Notes: generated by a model not told the origin, from the sequence alone. Positions 11,880 through 23,990 are shown, counted from the first letter of the stretch. The stretch: DNA of 64,000 nucleotides from Jacaranda mimosifolia (GCA_018894105.1 CM032132.1:29005379-29069378), one strand, 5' to 3'. Translations and numbers: made by a program.

Positions 11880-12781
11880 CTTTCATCGAGCTTGCGAATT
11901 TGGACAACGTGTCGGCCCATTTGTTCTCTGAACAAGAGACTTGGCTAAGAATGAATTTTTTGAACAGCTGCTACAGTTTTTTCACCTCAGCCAGGTAATT
12001 GCTCATTATAGACTCCTCAACTTCAATGTTCCCTTCGACCTGTTCTGCGACCAGCTAGGAGTCAGAGATGACTGCCAACTATTCGACTCCTTATTTTGCT
12101 ACCATCTCCATGTCGGCGAGGAGAGCCCCATACCCTACTTCATTATTCATTACTGGGTAGTCGAACTTGATTGCAAAATCATATTCCTCCGCGAGTGAAG
12201 AACGTAGTGAGATGCTAATTCCCCCTCCTGGGGAGGTTGGCGATCTATCGATGTTCAAAGTCCACACAAGGGAGATGTTGTCATGTCGGTCAGGTAAGTC
12301 GAGTCTCTTGATGATAAAATCAGCTAAAACTTGGGCCTTTATAGCAATTTGGGACTGAAATGTGATGATGAATTCGCCTAGCTCGATTACCTATTTTGTC
12401 AATCTTCCAGATGTATCTGGCTTTGATAGCACCTGTCTCAATAGTTAATTTGTCAAGACCATGATGGCGTGAGATTAGAAATAAGGCCTCGATTTTCTTG
12501 CTGTGGTGACCAAGGTAGGACAAATTTCTCGATTTCAAGGTAATTATGTTCGAGCCCTGCAATGCTTTGTTGTTGTAATAGATAGGTCGATGTGTGCCAT
12601 CTCTGGTCGACACCAAGACTAAGCTAATTAAGTCTGACAAGACTGCTAAGTATAAGTGTAAAACTTCTCCCAGTTCAGGTTTGGCCAACATAGGTGTTGA
12701 GGAAAGGTTATGTGTCAGCTCGATTATGGCCTGGTCATATTGGTTTGACCATTGAAAACCTGACTTCTTTGCATTTCTCAT
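11880..12781 (-). pseudogene. RNase H domains of element A
   Basis: Two adjoining RNase H-type regions. The proximal one (12781-12320) continues from RT and contains HLYLAVLSDLISLVLV, the connection/RNase H part of the Ty3 type. The second (about 12310-11880) contains GGGISISL, then AIKFDYPVMNNE and a KKL...FILSQV segment, resembling the additional cellular-type RNase H seen in Tat elements. Stops are present (for example within GVE*LAVISDS). The paired arrangement is the main reason for the Tat assignment. Confidence 0.65.
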
Positions 12782-12899
12782 GATCTTGAAGAAAAGTAAA
12801 CTCTTGTCATCTAATCAGGCAATGAACTTTCCTAACTTATGATCCTTCCGACCAGAAGTTGCACATCTCTAACCATTTGAGGGGGTGTAATGTCCAAAA

Positions 12900-13660
12900 T
12901 AGCCTGAATTTTTTGAGGGTTTGCTTCGATGCTTTGTTGGCTAACTATGTATCCCAAAAACTTGCCTTCTCATACCCTGAAGGTACACTTGTTAGGGTTG
13001 AGCTTCATACCAAACACTCTTAGTATTGAGAATGTGTAGTTAAGGTCAATCAGATGATCTAATGCTTTTTCTATTTTGACAATCATGTCGTCGACATAGA
13101 CCTCTATGAATTTTTCAATCTCATATTTGAACATAAAGTTAACTAGTCTTTGATATGTTGCTCCTGCATTTTTGAGACCGAAAGGCATGACCAAAAAATA
13201 GTATACCTTATTGGGGACAACAAAGCATGTCTTGTCTCTATCCTCGGGTGCCATAAAAATGTAGTAGTAACTTTGGAATACATCCATTATACTTAATCAT
13301 TCACAGCCAACAGTAGAATCAACTAGCAAATCTATACGAAGTAGAGGATAAGGATATTTTGGGCAAGCGTTATTCAAATTAGTAAAATCATTACACATGC
13401 GTCATTTTTCCTTATTCTTAGGGACAAGGACTACATTACAAATCCAACTTGGGTATTTAATTTCTATAATGTATTATGTCACTAAGAGTTTGTTGACCTC
13501 CTCTTCGATGAACTGGCATCTTTCAACATTGAAGGTCTTGGTCCTCTATTTTACTGGCTCGTATGAGGAGTCAACATTCAGATGATGGACGATGATGCTG
13601 GGGTTGATTCCGTGAAGGTCAGAGGCTTTCCATATAAAAATGTCTACATTTCTTTGGGGA
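12900..13660 (-). pseudogene. reverse transcriptase domain of element A
   Basis: The minus-strand frame 13287-12970 includes APEDRDKTCF, the conserved LVMPFGLKNAGATYQRLV block and the catalytic VYVDDMIVK, so the YVDD active-site box is intact. Upstream, the segment 13845-13546 carries the spacer and the N-terminus (INPSIIVHHLNVDSSYEPVK), corresponding to element B 22140-22487. Stops between the two pieces and downstream (about 12900) break the frame. Confidence 0.85.
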
Positions 13661-13999
13661 AAAATAACCATGAGACACTCTATGTTGCTGCCCATTTCTA
13701 TTTCGATCCGAGTAGTCTTGTTGGGGTTTCTTGGCTCCAGCTCCATTGTCTTGAACTCACTAATAGGCTCTACCCTGGTCGCTTCCAGCTTTCTCTTCTT
13801 GCTCAACTGTCCCTCATCGGGTTTTGCTACTGGGGTATCCCCCAAGGGTTTTAGTTTAGGTCGGGTTTTCTATTCGTTTGCCTTGACAAAAATTATGTAG
13901 CACTGTCTGACTATTTCATATTGTAAAGGAGTTCGTCTGTCCCAGCAGTTGATGGGAATTTGACCTTCATATGGTAATTTGAGATAGTAGCACGGAAGT

Positions 14000-14320
14000 C
14001 GTTCAATGTTGGTTGCTTAATGATAGCATTATAGGCAAAAGGTGCGTCGATGACCAGGTAGTTAACCATCAGAGTTCTGCATCGAGGGACCTCCCCAAAT
14101 GATGTGGACAGATTAATAGATCCTTTGAGGATAATCTCTGACCCCCCCTCCTTCCCAAATCTGATGATAGGGATGGTACAGGCTCGAACTTCAGCTTGCC
14201 CATGTTCATTCTCTTTAAGGTCAATAGGAAAATGATGTTTGCTGAGCTACCGTTGTCGACCAGTAGTTTCCTGACCTCAAAGTTTATGATTTCGATGGAC
14301 TCCACCAAAGGGCAGTCCAA
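14000..14320 (-). pseudogene. protease domain of element A
   Basis: A retropepsin-type aspartic protease segment with [19 protein letters not shown], where DNGSS replaces the commoner DTGA/DSGSS active-site loop. The same motif appears in element B at about 21740-21810. The C-terminal part is frameshifted. Confidence 0.75.
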
Positions 14321-14329
14321 CTTGCTGTT

Positions 14330-16110
14330 GACCCTTAATTTTCGACATATCCAAGGTCGGCATCGAAGAAAGAAATTGGCTCCGCACTGGTCGAGAGCTG
14401 ATAGATAGTCTCGATCGAAAAAGATTTGGTTGACTCCAATCTACGCTGACTCTGCCTTCTGGCTAACTTCGAATCCTTCCCAGTTGGGGCTCTGCTATGT
14501 TGTCGATCACTCCTCTGATGGGTGGGCGGGGATCATGGGTAGGTTTCTTCCCTTTATCTTCCTTTTTTAGGCTAACTGACCTTTCTTTATAGGGAGTCTA
14601 GTCGGTTTCACCTGTTTCTTGTCGGGCACTCTCATCGACAATTTTTTTCAAATGGCCTTGTTAAATCGCCTCTCGATCTCATCATGGAAGTAGAAATAGT
14701 CCTCCGTGTCATGGCCCTTCTTTCGATGAAAATGGCAATATTATTTGGACCTCCTTATGGCTTCTTTTCCGATCAGTTTTCTAGGCTTCTTGAGGAGGTT
14801 GTCTTGTTGAATGGCAAATAACACCTCCTTTCTTGTAGCATTGAGTGGAGTGTAGTCTTGGAATCACCTGATGAGCGATCGATGACTAACTTTGTGTTGG
14901 CTGTCATCTTTCTCTTTGAGTTTCTTCTTGTCGACCTTAGGATTAGCATACTTGAGTCTATTCACGTCTTCCTAAGTCATGTACCTCTCAGTGAGGTTGA
15001 GTAGCTCTTCTATTGACCTGGATCGCTCCCTAACCAAAGCATTGGCATACTCCTTATGATGAAGGCCCAAAATCAGCACGTTAATCAGAAACTCAATTCG
15101 TAGGCTGTCAATCTTTAGGACTTAGTGTTGAACCTAGTAAAGAAATCGATAAGGGACTACCTCTCGTTCTGTTTAATGGTGTGCAGATAGGTGTGGGGGA
15201 GCTTTGCCTTCCTCTTACTGGCAAATTGGTGCAAAAATTTGTTGCACAGCTAATCATATGAATAGATTAACGCCCACTCTAACTTCACAAACCAGTCGAG
15301 CGTGATTCCCTAGTCATCAACATCTTTGCATAGATGCACTCGTTATGCCCATGTAACTGTATCATATGTTCGAACTGTAGCAGGTGCTCGTTTGGGTCCA
15401 ACCAGCCATCATCTCTGGGTAGTCCCGTTGGGACCTTGACGTCGACAGCAATGCGCTCATCGATAATATCTAGTATAAACGGCAATTCCTACTCTCTGCA
15501 AAACCTCTAGGCTCCATTATGGTAGAGATTCTTCTTAGAATTTCTCTTCGAGATTTCTTCTAGCCACTTGTTTAACTATTGTACTTGGTGGGACATTTCA
15601 TCTTATTTTTCTTGATCAGCCTAAGTGAGGTTCCTGTTTGTCCGGTATGTCACACACTCAACTCTATCGCACCGTGGGACTCAAAGAGGTTAAACACCAT
15701 AGTCGACGGAGTCTGCAACTTCTTCATGGGGGTTCTGGCGGGCGTCTTCTCTTGGAAACTGCCCGGTACTATCCTATCATCAGGTAGGCAGTCGCTTGGC
15801 CTCCGATCAACCCCTCTTTTCTCTAGAGGTCCTTTTCTCGCGCTGAGTGGGTTAGGGTGTAGTGTTAGTAGCTGGCCCGAGCTGAATGTTGTGTCAATTA
15901 AGGGCACTTGATAATTGGGCATAAATTTGAGCAGATATCTGATTACTTATGAGTTGCATGAGTTAAGGCATGGTTAAGGTGACTGCTTGTTCTGGCTGGG
16001 CGCTAGGTCCCACCGCATCTTACTCCTGTTGAGGTCGAGAATGAGGAGTTGGGGATCTTTAGTTTTTCTTCCTTTTGGAAATAGCTCACATAGTGTTCAC
16101 CATTTTTTCG
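14330..16110 (-). pseudogene. gag of element A
   Basis: It starts close to the primer site (ATG near 16108) and extends to the protease. The retrotransposon gag core lies at 15485-15285: PFILDIIDERIAVDVKVP, then LDPNEHLLQFEHMIQLHG. Downstream are the capsid C-terminal part and charged sequence near 14600. Stops and frameshifts are present throughout. An extra copy of most of this gene lies at 8610-10075. Confidence 0.7.
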
Positions 16111-16126
16111 ATTGCGGACTCAAGTT

Positions 16127-16144
16127 TCCTACAGACGACACCAA
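16127..16144 (-). promoter_or_regulatory. primer-binding-like site of element A
   Basis: The minus strand reads TTGGTGTCGTCTGTAGGA one base from the LTR end. Element B has TTGGTGTCGTCTGTGGGA in the same place, one base different. The motif resembles the TGGCGCCGTCTGTGGGA primer site common in plant Tat-like gypsy elements. Confidence 0.7.
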
Positions 16145-16145
16145 A

Positions 16146-16928
16146 TGATGAGTGTGAAAGTAGTATACCAGAGTATTGTGCTGAAATCAAGTAAAATCAT
16201 CTAGAGGGTGGTCGAGTAGAATACTTCCAATGTGTCAGGTCGAGTCTTGCGATCAACAGTAAATGTTAGGCTAGCTGAGGTGCCCTAAGTTAAGGCACTC
16301 CAATACTCAAGTTAGTATAAATTAACTGAAAAATTAAGCAGCAGAGTGAGGGTTTTAAGATAAATTTGGCATACCTTCCTGAGGGTTAGTACTGGGGTAT
16401 CTATAGCCTTCTCAGTATGGTTGATATGACTTCGATGCCCTCGTAGAGCAGGAATGACTCTTGTACTTATCTGAGGGCTTTGAAGTCTTCTCCTCCTTGT
16501 GTACTATTTCAGGTGGCGCGGACTAACCTAGCGTTGCTGAAAACAAGTAGTACTGTGGTGACATGTGCCATTAATACGGGGGCATGCCGCCTGGTGGAGC
16601 ATTCAATGCGGCTGGGAGGCTATCGCCTTGGATCGACCTCCCTAGTCGAGGTGAATACTTCTGCATGGTACCTTCTCAGGCTCTAGTCGACAAGGCGTAA
16701 TTTCGCCCTGGTTAAACCTTACTAGTCGAATGAGGGAATGTACCTCTGAGTCCTAGTCAACTAGGATTTGGTCGACAAGGTGAGCATCGATGCTCTGCTT
16801 CAATGGATAAAACCTGTGAGGTCGAATGCTGGCCGATAGACTAGGCTTGTAGGCAATTGGGTCACCAGGCCCTATATTTTTGTCCTAGTTGAATGTTGTG
16901 GGGCTGGGGCCATAAGGCCATCCTATCA
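16146..16928 (-). mobile_element. right (5') LTR of element A
   Basis: A 783-bp LTR running TGATAGGATGG...CACTCATCA on the minus strand. A TATA-like CTATAGATACCCC on the minus strand near 16385-16400 occupies the same place as TATAAATA in the LTRs of B and F. It contains many GTCGA/TCGAC words typical of this family. Confidence 0.75.
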
Positions 16929-18971
16929 CTAATAGATAATCTTTTTACTTCTTCGTAAAATATATTAATTGACTTGTACTACAAGTAACCAACAAGTGAT
17001 TGATTTGTTCATAAAGTAAGTAAATATCTAACCAAATAATAAAATATTACTTAGAGGTTCAGGAATTATACAAATACATGAAAGGATAATAAATGCATTT
17101 ATTAAAACAACTCAATTTTCCATTTGTAAAAGAAAAAAAAAATGTCAACTTGCCTAGTTCTATCAAAGGAACAAGATGTGGAATATCAGAATCTATTCAA
17201 GATGTTAATTGAAAAAATTAATTTATATTAGTTTTAAAGAAGATAATATATTTAAAATATAGATCCATAAAATTGAAAAAAGGCATATGAGAACAACTTA
17301 AATATAATAGTATAATTACAGATTTTGCTAAAAGTCTTGAACCGCTACACAATTTTTATTTTTCTTAGCATTATATTTAGGTGTTATTCATGGAATATGC
17401 GTACCAACTTATTTTAATTTTTCTATTGGTTCTGTCATGAAAAATAAAAATAGAAAACAAAAAACTTTTTCTATATCGTCATCATGCAGGCACAAGAAAA
17501 ATTGAGAGGAAAAAAAAAAGAAGAAAAAAAGAGAAAGTAGGCATCCAAAAGTATTTAAAAATTATATATTAATAGTTTTTCAAATAATAACTATATATTG
17601 TATACGGATTTTTAAATAAAAGACCTTATTATAAAAAAGATATTATAGATAATAAAATCATTAAATATTTTCTTAATATCTATCAATCTTTTTGTAAAAA
17701 TTACAGGATTACTGAAAAAGATTTATAACTCTTTTCTTGTACATTAAATGGGTTTCTTTTCTGTAACATGCGCCTTAATTTTCTTTTTTTTTTTAATTAA
17801 AAAGTACAACTTTTTAAAAAAATTGTAAATATAAAACATGCAATTTTTACAGGCATCAATCCAGAACAATTTTAAAATAGATAAGTGAAATGTAAACTTA
17901 CACAGCTAGTGGTCTCTCCGCTGACGGAAATTTGCATAATATTTTTGGACAAGAAGCAAACTTTTTTTTTTTTTTCGGGCCAAATGTCCATCAAGAGTCG
18001 AGACCTTTCATTTTTGTTGCGTAGCTTGTCTGATTCTTGAGAAGAGAGGACGGTAGTCTGTGTACATCCTAAGTGATTTGACTACACATTTTTTTTCCCG
18101 CTATTATAGATCTCAATAATCATTTGATTGTAAATTGGGCAGAGGGGTAGTTCTTTTTTTCCCCATTCCATGTGAATAAATACTTTTGGGGCATTTAACT
18201 TTTACAAATATATATTAAAAATAGGTTTTTGAGGATTCTCAGTAGATCTGTTTTTAATTTGAATAAAATCTGAATTTCATTTAATTTTCAGAAATTTTAA
18301 TCGATTAAATTATTTGAAGGATTAGTTCTAATTATAAATGTTAGGTAATTTGAACTAAGCATGTCAATTATGGAACTAAGTAATCCGTTAGTTAAATATT
18401 CGAATTTGAATTTTAATAAATTTTATTTAATTAATACTTTTATGTAGTATATTAATAAATTTTTTATATAAATATGTATATTATATTAGACTAATATTTA
18501 TATTAGTATTTAAATTATGTTTAAAATCCTCTTTTTTATTAAAATAAAGGGTAGTTTTGTGTTCAGAATAACATTTTTTAAAGGTTAAACTAATGGATCT
18601 TTTTCTCTGTCATTTGCCAAATATAATGTCTTGAGCCTATTGAGTTTAAGAAATATAAATTTAAAATTTAAATACTTACAATTCAAATGACTATAATTGA
18701 AAATTTTGAGTCCATAAGTATATCGTACTTGGTATTAGGTCTCATATATTTGAAAGCACCAGTTATTTGAGCCTACCCTTACTTTCTATTTCGTGTTCAA
18801 AAATCTAAATTAATCACTTTTTATTTCATAATTACTTTTTGGCTTTCTAAACACAAAATTTGTAAATTTAAACAAAAACTTATAAACTATAATTTATGTA
18901 ATTACAAAAAATATTGTCTTTTAAAAAATATCATCATAATTTTTCAAATATAACTAATATCCTAATTGATA
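16929..18971. other. AT-rich intergenic stretch
   Basis: About 2 kb with no supported gene. It has homopolymer A/T runs (for example near 17140, 17510, 17790, 17950) and AT-rich low-complexity DNA. The last 130 bp (from about 18838) belong to a tandem duplication continued at 29304 on the far side of element B. Confidence 0.7.
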
Positions 18972-18976
18972 CTAGG

Positions 18977-19682
18977 TGAGCCCAGACAGGCCCTGTAGAA
19001 CTAGCCCAGACCCAAGCCCAGATAGGCCTAGTAGAACCACTTCAGACCCAAGAATGTATCAGGCGGATGGACCAGTACAGGCTATCAACATTCTTTCAAC
19101 CGACCAAAGTATGGTTGAGAGGCCCACGACCGAAAAAGAATCTCGACTTGGAGAAGTTCCTTAATCGACCATAATATGGTGGAGAGGTCCACGACTAAAG
19201 AGTCATCTTGACTCAAAGGAATTGACCTGTGGGACAGGAAGGTACTTCCCGACATCGATTGCTGTCACATTAAATGCAGCTCAACCACCACTCTGCCGCA
19301 TTAAGCATGCTGACAGGCGGCGTGCCTCTGTATTAAAGGAGCATATCTCCAATGTAGCACCAACATGTCTTCGCATTAAATGCAAAGATCTCCTCCATAT
19401 CACAAAAGGGGCGAGGGACTATAAATACCTCATTACAGTCGCTCCACTAGGTACATTCACTATAACTTTAGCCCTTATTCGGCCGCATTAAATTCCAATC
19501 GACTATACTAACTTGAGCATCGTAGTACTTTTAGCTAAAGGCCACCTCGGGTAGCCTTATGAGTGTTGATTGGTTGCTGGACTCAACCTGCTTCTACCCT
19601 CACATCCATCTCTGACCTATCTCCTAGTCGACTACTGTGGGCTAGGATCCAATTCTCTAACTCTCAAGTATAAGCATCATCA
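18977..19682 (+). repeat. left (5') LTR of element B
   Basis: A 706-bp LTR, TGAGCCCAGAC...GCATCATCA. It carries TATAAATA at 19420-19427 as the likely core promoter, with repeated CATTAAATGCA words upstream. The right LTR repeats its two ends (for example TTCCTTAATCGACCATA and GTCGACTACT) but lacks about 320 bp including the TATA segment. Confidence 0.85.
19420..19427 (+). promoter_or_regulatory. TATA box in LTR B
   Basis: TATAAATA within GGGACTATAAATACC, about 260 bp before the LTR end. The same context, GGCTATAAATACC, is found in solo LTR F at 36432, which supports its being the element promoter. Confidence 0.6.
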
Positions 19683-19700
19683 TTGGTGTCGTCTGTGGGA
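19683..19700 (+). promoter_or_regulatory. primer-binding-like site of element B
   Basis: TTGGTGTCGTCTGTGGGA directly after the LTR terminus. It is the same motif as in element A on the opposite strand. Confidence 0.75.
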
Positions 19701-19725
19701 AACTAAAGTCCGTAACCTGAGCAAA

Positions 19726-21640
19726 TGGTAAACACAAAGTGAGCCATTTCTAAGAGGGAAGAGACTAGAAAGTCTTCAACTCCTCCCCTCGTCCTCAACA
19801 GGAACATAATGTGGCTGGACTAAGTTCCCAGCTCGAGCAACAAGTAACCTTGACAATGCCGCAACTTATGTAGATAATAAGTGAGTTGATATTGACCCAG
19901 CTCTCAGCCCAGCTGTCGGCAGCTATGCAGAAGCACAACAACTAACCTGGAGCAGCTGCTAGCGTCACCCCTCATCCCTCTCATCACGAAGAAAGGCTCT
20001 TGCAAGATAATAGGGTGAGGCATGAAGCACGTTACCAGCACAACAGACACAATGTTCGCCTAGGCTGACTTTTGCGAGAAGAGATCCATCCACATCCTCG
20101 AGAAAAAATAACTGACTCTGTTGAACACCTTACTCAAACCCTACGAGCCAAGCAGCAGAATAAGGTTGGGGGTTAGAGACCTCAGCCAAGCAGAAACCTG
20201 TCTTAAAAGGATCAAGAGAATGGGAAGAGGTGTTGTACCAAGTTCAAGCCCAGCTGTCGGCAGCTATGCAGAAGCACAACAACTAACCTGGAGCAGCTGC
20301 TAGCGTAACCCCTCATCCCTCTCATCACGAAGAAAGGGTCTTGCAAGATAATAGGGTGAGGCATGAAGCACGTCACCAGCACAACAGACACAATGTTAGC
20401 CTAGGCTGACTTTTGCGAGAAGAGATCCATCCACATCCTCGAGAAGAAATAACTGACTCTATTGAACACCTTACTCAAACCCTACGAGCCAAGCAGCAGA
20501 ATAAGGTTGGGGGTTAGAGACCTCAGCCAAGCAGAAACCTGTCTTAAGAGGATCAAGAGAATGGGAAGAGGTGTTGTACCAAGTTCAACAATTCAATAAG
20601 CTCCTTGAAGAGATCTCGAAGTAGAACATAAAAAGGAACCCTCAACTCAATGGTGGACCCCGGCTCTTCCATAAGCACCTGTTCTAGTTTGAGCATATGA
20701 TGCAACTCCATGGGCATAATAAAAACATCCATGCTAAAGTGCTGATCACTACACTCCAAGGAATTGCACTCGATTAGTTTGTTAAGCTAAAACGTGCATC
20801 CATTTTTTCCTATGATCAATTTTACCATAAGTTCAATCACTAATTTGCCAGCAGATGGAAAGCCAAACTCTTTCACACTCACCTCCACACAGTGAAATAG
20901 AACAAGAGGGAGTCTCTTTGGGATTTCTTTGCCAGATTTAATACTAAGGTACTGAAGATAGATAACCCCATAATTGAGTTTTTGATTGATGTGTTGTTTC
21001 TTGGTCTCTGACACAAAGAATATGCCAATGCTTTAATCAGAGAAAGACCACGTTTGATGGAAGAACTACTTAACCTCATGGAGAGGTACATAACCCAAGA
21101 GGATATGAACATGTTCAAATATGGGAACCCTGAAAACGATAAGAAAGGCGACAACGAAAAAGATGAAAAGTAGTAGAGAGATGGCATCGATCCACCATCA
21201 AGAGATTTCACAACTATGCCCCATTGAACACCACTAGAAGGAGGTATTATTTGCCATTCAAAATGATAACCTCCTTAAAAAACCCAGGAAGTTGAATGAA
21301 ACAGCCGCCATGAATAGCTCCAAAAAATATTGCTACTTTCACAAATAGAAAGGACATGATATAGAGGATTGTTTCAACTTCTAGGATGAAATTGAGCGAC
21401 TTATTTGACAAGGGCATCTGAAGAAATACATTAACTAGAGGGCCATAGAGAAAGGTCGGTCAGCCTAAGAAAAAATGACAAAGGAAAGAGACGAGACGAC
21501 GATGGTGTCCCACCCTGCGAGGTATGGTCGATACAATTGCGGGTGGACTGACAGGGGGGATTTCAAAAAAACAAGAAGGTAGAACTAATGGCGACTGGAA
21601 TCGACCAAATCCACATCAGTTAAAATGATTTTTTAGCTTT
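19726..21640 (+). pseudogene. gag of element B
   Basis: A degenerate gag. The putative start ATGGTAAACAC is followed quickly by a stop. The core near 20660-20760 reads FEHMMQLHGHNKNIHAKVL, equivalent to element A's gag. About 20870-21180 gives the C-terminal capsid part (LWDFFARFNTK, then MERYITQEDMNMFKYG). About 21290-21390 contains a degraded cysteine-rich tail. A perfect-looking 341-bp tandem duplication (19905-20586) adds a frameshift because 341 is not a multiple of three. Multiple stops exist elsewhere. Confidence 0.7.
19905..20586 (+). repeat. 341-bp tandem duplication within gag of B
   Basis: Two head-to-tail copies (19905-20245, 20246-20586), each beginning near CAGCTGTCGGCAGCTATG and ending GTTGTACCAAGTTCAA. 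By eye about seven single-base differences separate them, so the duplication is young relative to the element's other damage. Confidence 0.9.
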
Positions 21641-21699
21641 CCACCAGTAGAGATCCGACTCTTCCTCAAATTCTGACCTCTTGCACCTCAAGCACTAAG

Positions 21700-22095
21700 G
21701 AGCTAACAGTAACCTAGATTGCCCCCTTGTTGTGTTAATTAAGATTGCTAATTTTGAAGTACTAAAAATCTTGGTCGACAATGGCAGCTCTGCTAATATA
21801 ATTTTCTTATCGACTTTAAGGAGGATGAGTCCGTGCTCCGCTGGTTGGGTTCAGAGGATCCAAGATCATTCCTGAAGTGTCCATTAGCCTATCCACCTTA
21901 TTCGAAGAAGCACCTAAGAGGTGAAACCTTATGGTCAACTATTTTGTGGTTGATACGCCTTTTGCTTATAATGTCATAATTATGAGACCCGCATTGAATG
22001 ACTTTAAGGCAGTCATCTCAACCTACCACTTAAAGGTTAAGCTCCTAACAGCTGCAGGGATAGGGAAACTATTATGCAATTTAAAAGAAGCCTGC
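21700..22095 (+). pseudogene. protease domain of element B
   Basis: It contains [20 protein letters not shown] with the aspartic-protease DNGSS loop. Downstream, the frame 21931-22122 (VNYFVVDTPFAYNVIIMRPA) corresponds to the protease flap and C-terminal part (usually VDxPSAYNAILGRP). A frameshift separates the two. Confidence 0.75.
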
Positions 22096-22139
22096 GATGC
22101 TATTCCATTTCGATCGAAGTAAATGAACAAAAAACTAAA

Positions 22140-23160
22140 CCAAAATTGAAACATTCGGGGGACTTCCTAGTAACAGAACTTGATGAGGGACAGGAAAACA
22201 AGAAAAGTAAGAGGGAAGAAACTAGGATCAAACCAGTTGAAGAGTTCAAGACCATAGAGCTAGAACCTAAAAATCTTGATAGGACTACAAGAATAAAAAA
22301 TAATCCAGGGAGCAACATAGAATGCTTGCTGGTTGACTTTCTTAGAAGAAAAATTGATGTTTTTGCCTGTAAGGTAGCTGAACTTCAAGGGATCGACCCC
22401 CAAATCATCATCCACTACCTTAATATGGGCCCCTCTTTCAAGCCCATCAAGCAGGAAACCAGGACATTCAATGCCAAAAGATGCTAGATCATTGATGAAG
22501 AGATCAACAAGTTTTTAAAGGCAAACTTCATTGTAGAAATTCAGTACCTTAGTCAGTTATGTAGTATAGTTCTTGTCCCTTCTAAGAATGAGGGCAAATG
22601 GAGAATATTTAATGATTTTACCAATTTGAAATAAAGCTTATCCTAAAAACCCTTACCAAGTGTCTTGAATAGATTTATTAGTTGATTCGACAACAATTTA
22701 TGATCTCTTGAGCATGATGGATGCTTTCCAAGGGTATTAAGAAATTTTCATGGCCCCTGAGGATAGGGACAAGACTTTTTTATGGTACTATGTTTTCTGG
22801 TCATCCCTTTCGGACTCAAAAATGTTGGAGCAATATACAAAAGTTTGTTGAACTTTATATTTAAAAATGAGATTGATCAGACAATAGAAGTTTATGTCAA
22901 CGACATGATTATCAAAACAAAAAAAGCGGCAAACCATATAGCCGACCTAGACCACACATTTCCGATATCAAGGGCATTTGGTATGAAACTTAACCCTAGT
23001 AACTACACATTTGGGGTGAAAGGTGGAAAGTTTGTGGCCTATATGGTCAGTCAAAGGGCATCAAAGCAAACTAACAAAAGATCCAACCAATTCAGTACAT
23101 CTCACCACCTAGAATTGTCAGAGATGTGCAGAGATTAGTTAGGATAATCATAATTTTGGG
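22140..23160 (+). pseudogene. reverse transcriptase domain of element B
   Basis: A spacer (TELDEGQENKKSKREETR) then the RT N-terminus (GIDPQIIIHYLNMGPSFKPI), the finger (VPSKNEGKWRIFNDF-like), and the palm in the frame 22782-23138 with LVIPFGLKNVGAIYKSL. The catalytic box reads VYVND instead of VYVDD, so the second catalytic Asp pair is altered (D to N). Stops and frame changes occur near 22484, 22635 and 22740. It is inactive on two counts. Confidence 0.85.
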
Positions 23161-23169
23161 TTGATTCAT

Positions 23170-23990
23170 CACCGAGCTACCAGACAAAAGCCTACTATTT
23201 TTCAAAATTCTCAGGAATGCAAAAAATTTCCAATGGATGGAGAATGTGATCAAGCCTTGTCAACTTAAAGCAGTACCTATCCACTCCCCCAATGCTCGTG
23301 AAGCTTGCAGTTGGGAAAGTCCTATACCTTTACCTGATAGTTTTGACAACAACAGTCAATTCAGTTCTTATGTCAACATAGCACAACACATATAAACTTA
23401 TATGCTGCATTAGCAAACCTGAACAAGGTCCTAAGCATAACTGTCTTGAGATCGAAAAAATTGCCCTCACTTTGGTCACAAGAGTAAGAAAATTGAGGCC
23501 TTACTTCCAGTCATACTCCGTCATCATTCTAACAAACCAGCCCTTAAAACAAATATTGTCAAAACCGGATACTTTAGAGAGATTGACCAAATGGGCCATC
23601 AAATTAGGAAAGTTTGACATCGAATTCCAACCCCAAACAGCCATAAAAGCCCAAGTATTGGCAGACTTCATAACTGAATGCATCAACCTCTCTGTAATAG
23701 TCGAGTAACAGGCACATCGATGGATTAGCAATGTCCATTGGATGTGGGATAGGAATTTCTTTACGCTCTCTCGAGTCGAAAAGTATGGCTTTACTATCAA
23801 ACTCGACTATCATGTTACCAATAATGAGGCATACGAAACCCTTCTTGCTAGCATGAGGATGGACATTGATAGAGGGGTCGAGTATTTAGCGGCAATCACA
23901 AACTCTCAATTGGTCATGGAATAGTTCAGGGGAAACTTTGAAGCGAGGGAAACATCCATGAATAAATATCTCACAGAGGTTAAGAAACTG
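23170..23990 (+). pseudogene. RNase H regions of element B
   Basis: The first region, in frame 23472-23708, has RPYFQSYSVIILTNQPLKQI and WAIKLGKFDIEFQPQTAIKA ahead of VLADFI, the classical Ty3 connection/RNase H end. A second RNase H-like part follows (23742-23924) with VEKYGFTIKLDYHVTNNEAYE, where NNEAYE matches the NNxAEYE box of cellular-type RNase H. The double arrangement is typical of Tat elements. A stop separates them. Confidence 0.7.

Larger units (their letters stand above)
5220..16928 (-). mobile_element. Tat/Ogre-like gypsy element A with nested hAT
   Basis: A minus-strand element read as right LTR (5' LTR, 16146-16928), primer site, gag, protease, RT, RNase H, second RNase H, integrase, repeat tail, an extra gag-like segment, a nested hAT, and a left LTR fragment (5220-5437). 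Both outer ends carry the LTR terminus TGATGAG. The flanking pentamers are CTAAC (5215-5219) and CTAAT (16929-16933), a 4/5 match consistent with an aged target duplication. Stops and frameshifts occur in all domains. The double RNase H and protease motif [12 protein letters not shown] fit the Tat lineage. The internal order is abnormal because gag sequence occurs on both sides of pol. Confidence 0.65.

Noticed and set aside
19222..19491. 89-codon ORF in LTR B
   Set aside because: It spans the TATA box region of the LTR, is not preserved in the other LTR and has no recognised motif.
22100..22318. 72-codon minus-strand ORF opposite the RT spacer
   Set aside because: It is the complement of the real spacer/RT frame, with the equivalent shadow in element A (13640-13900).
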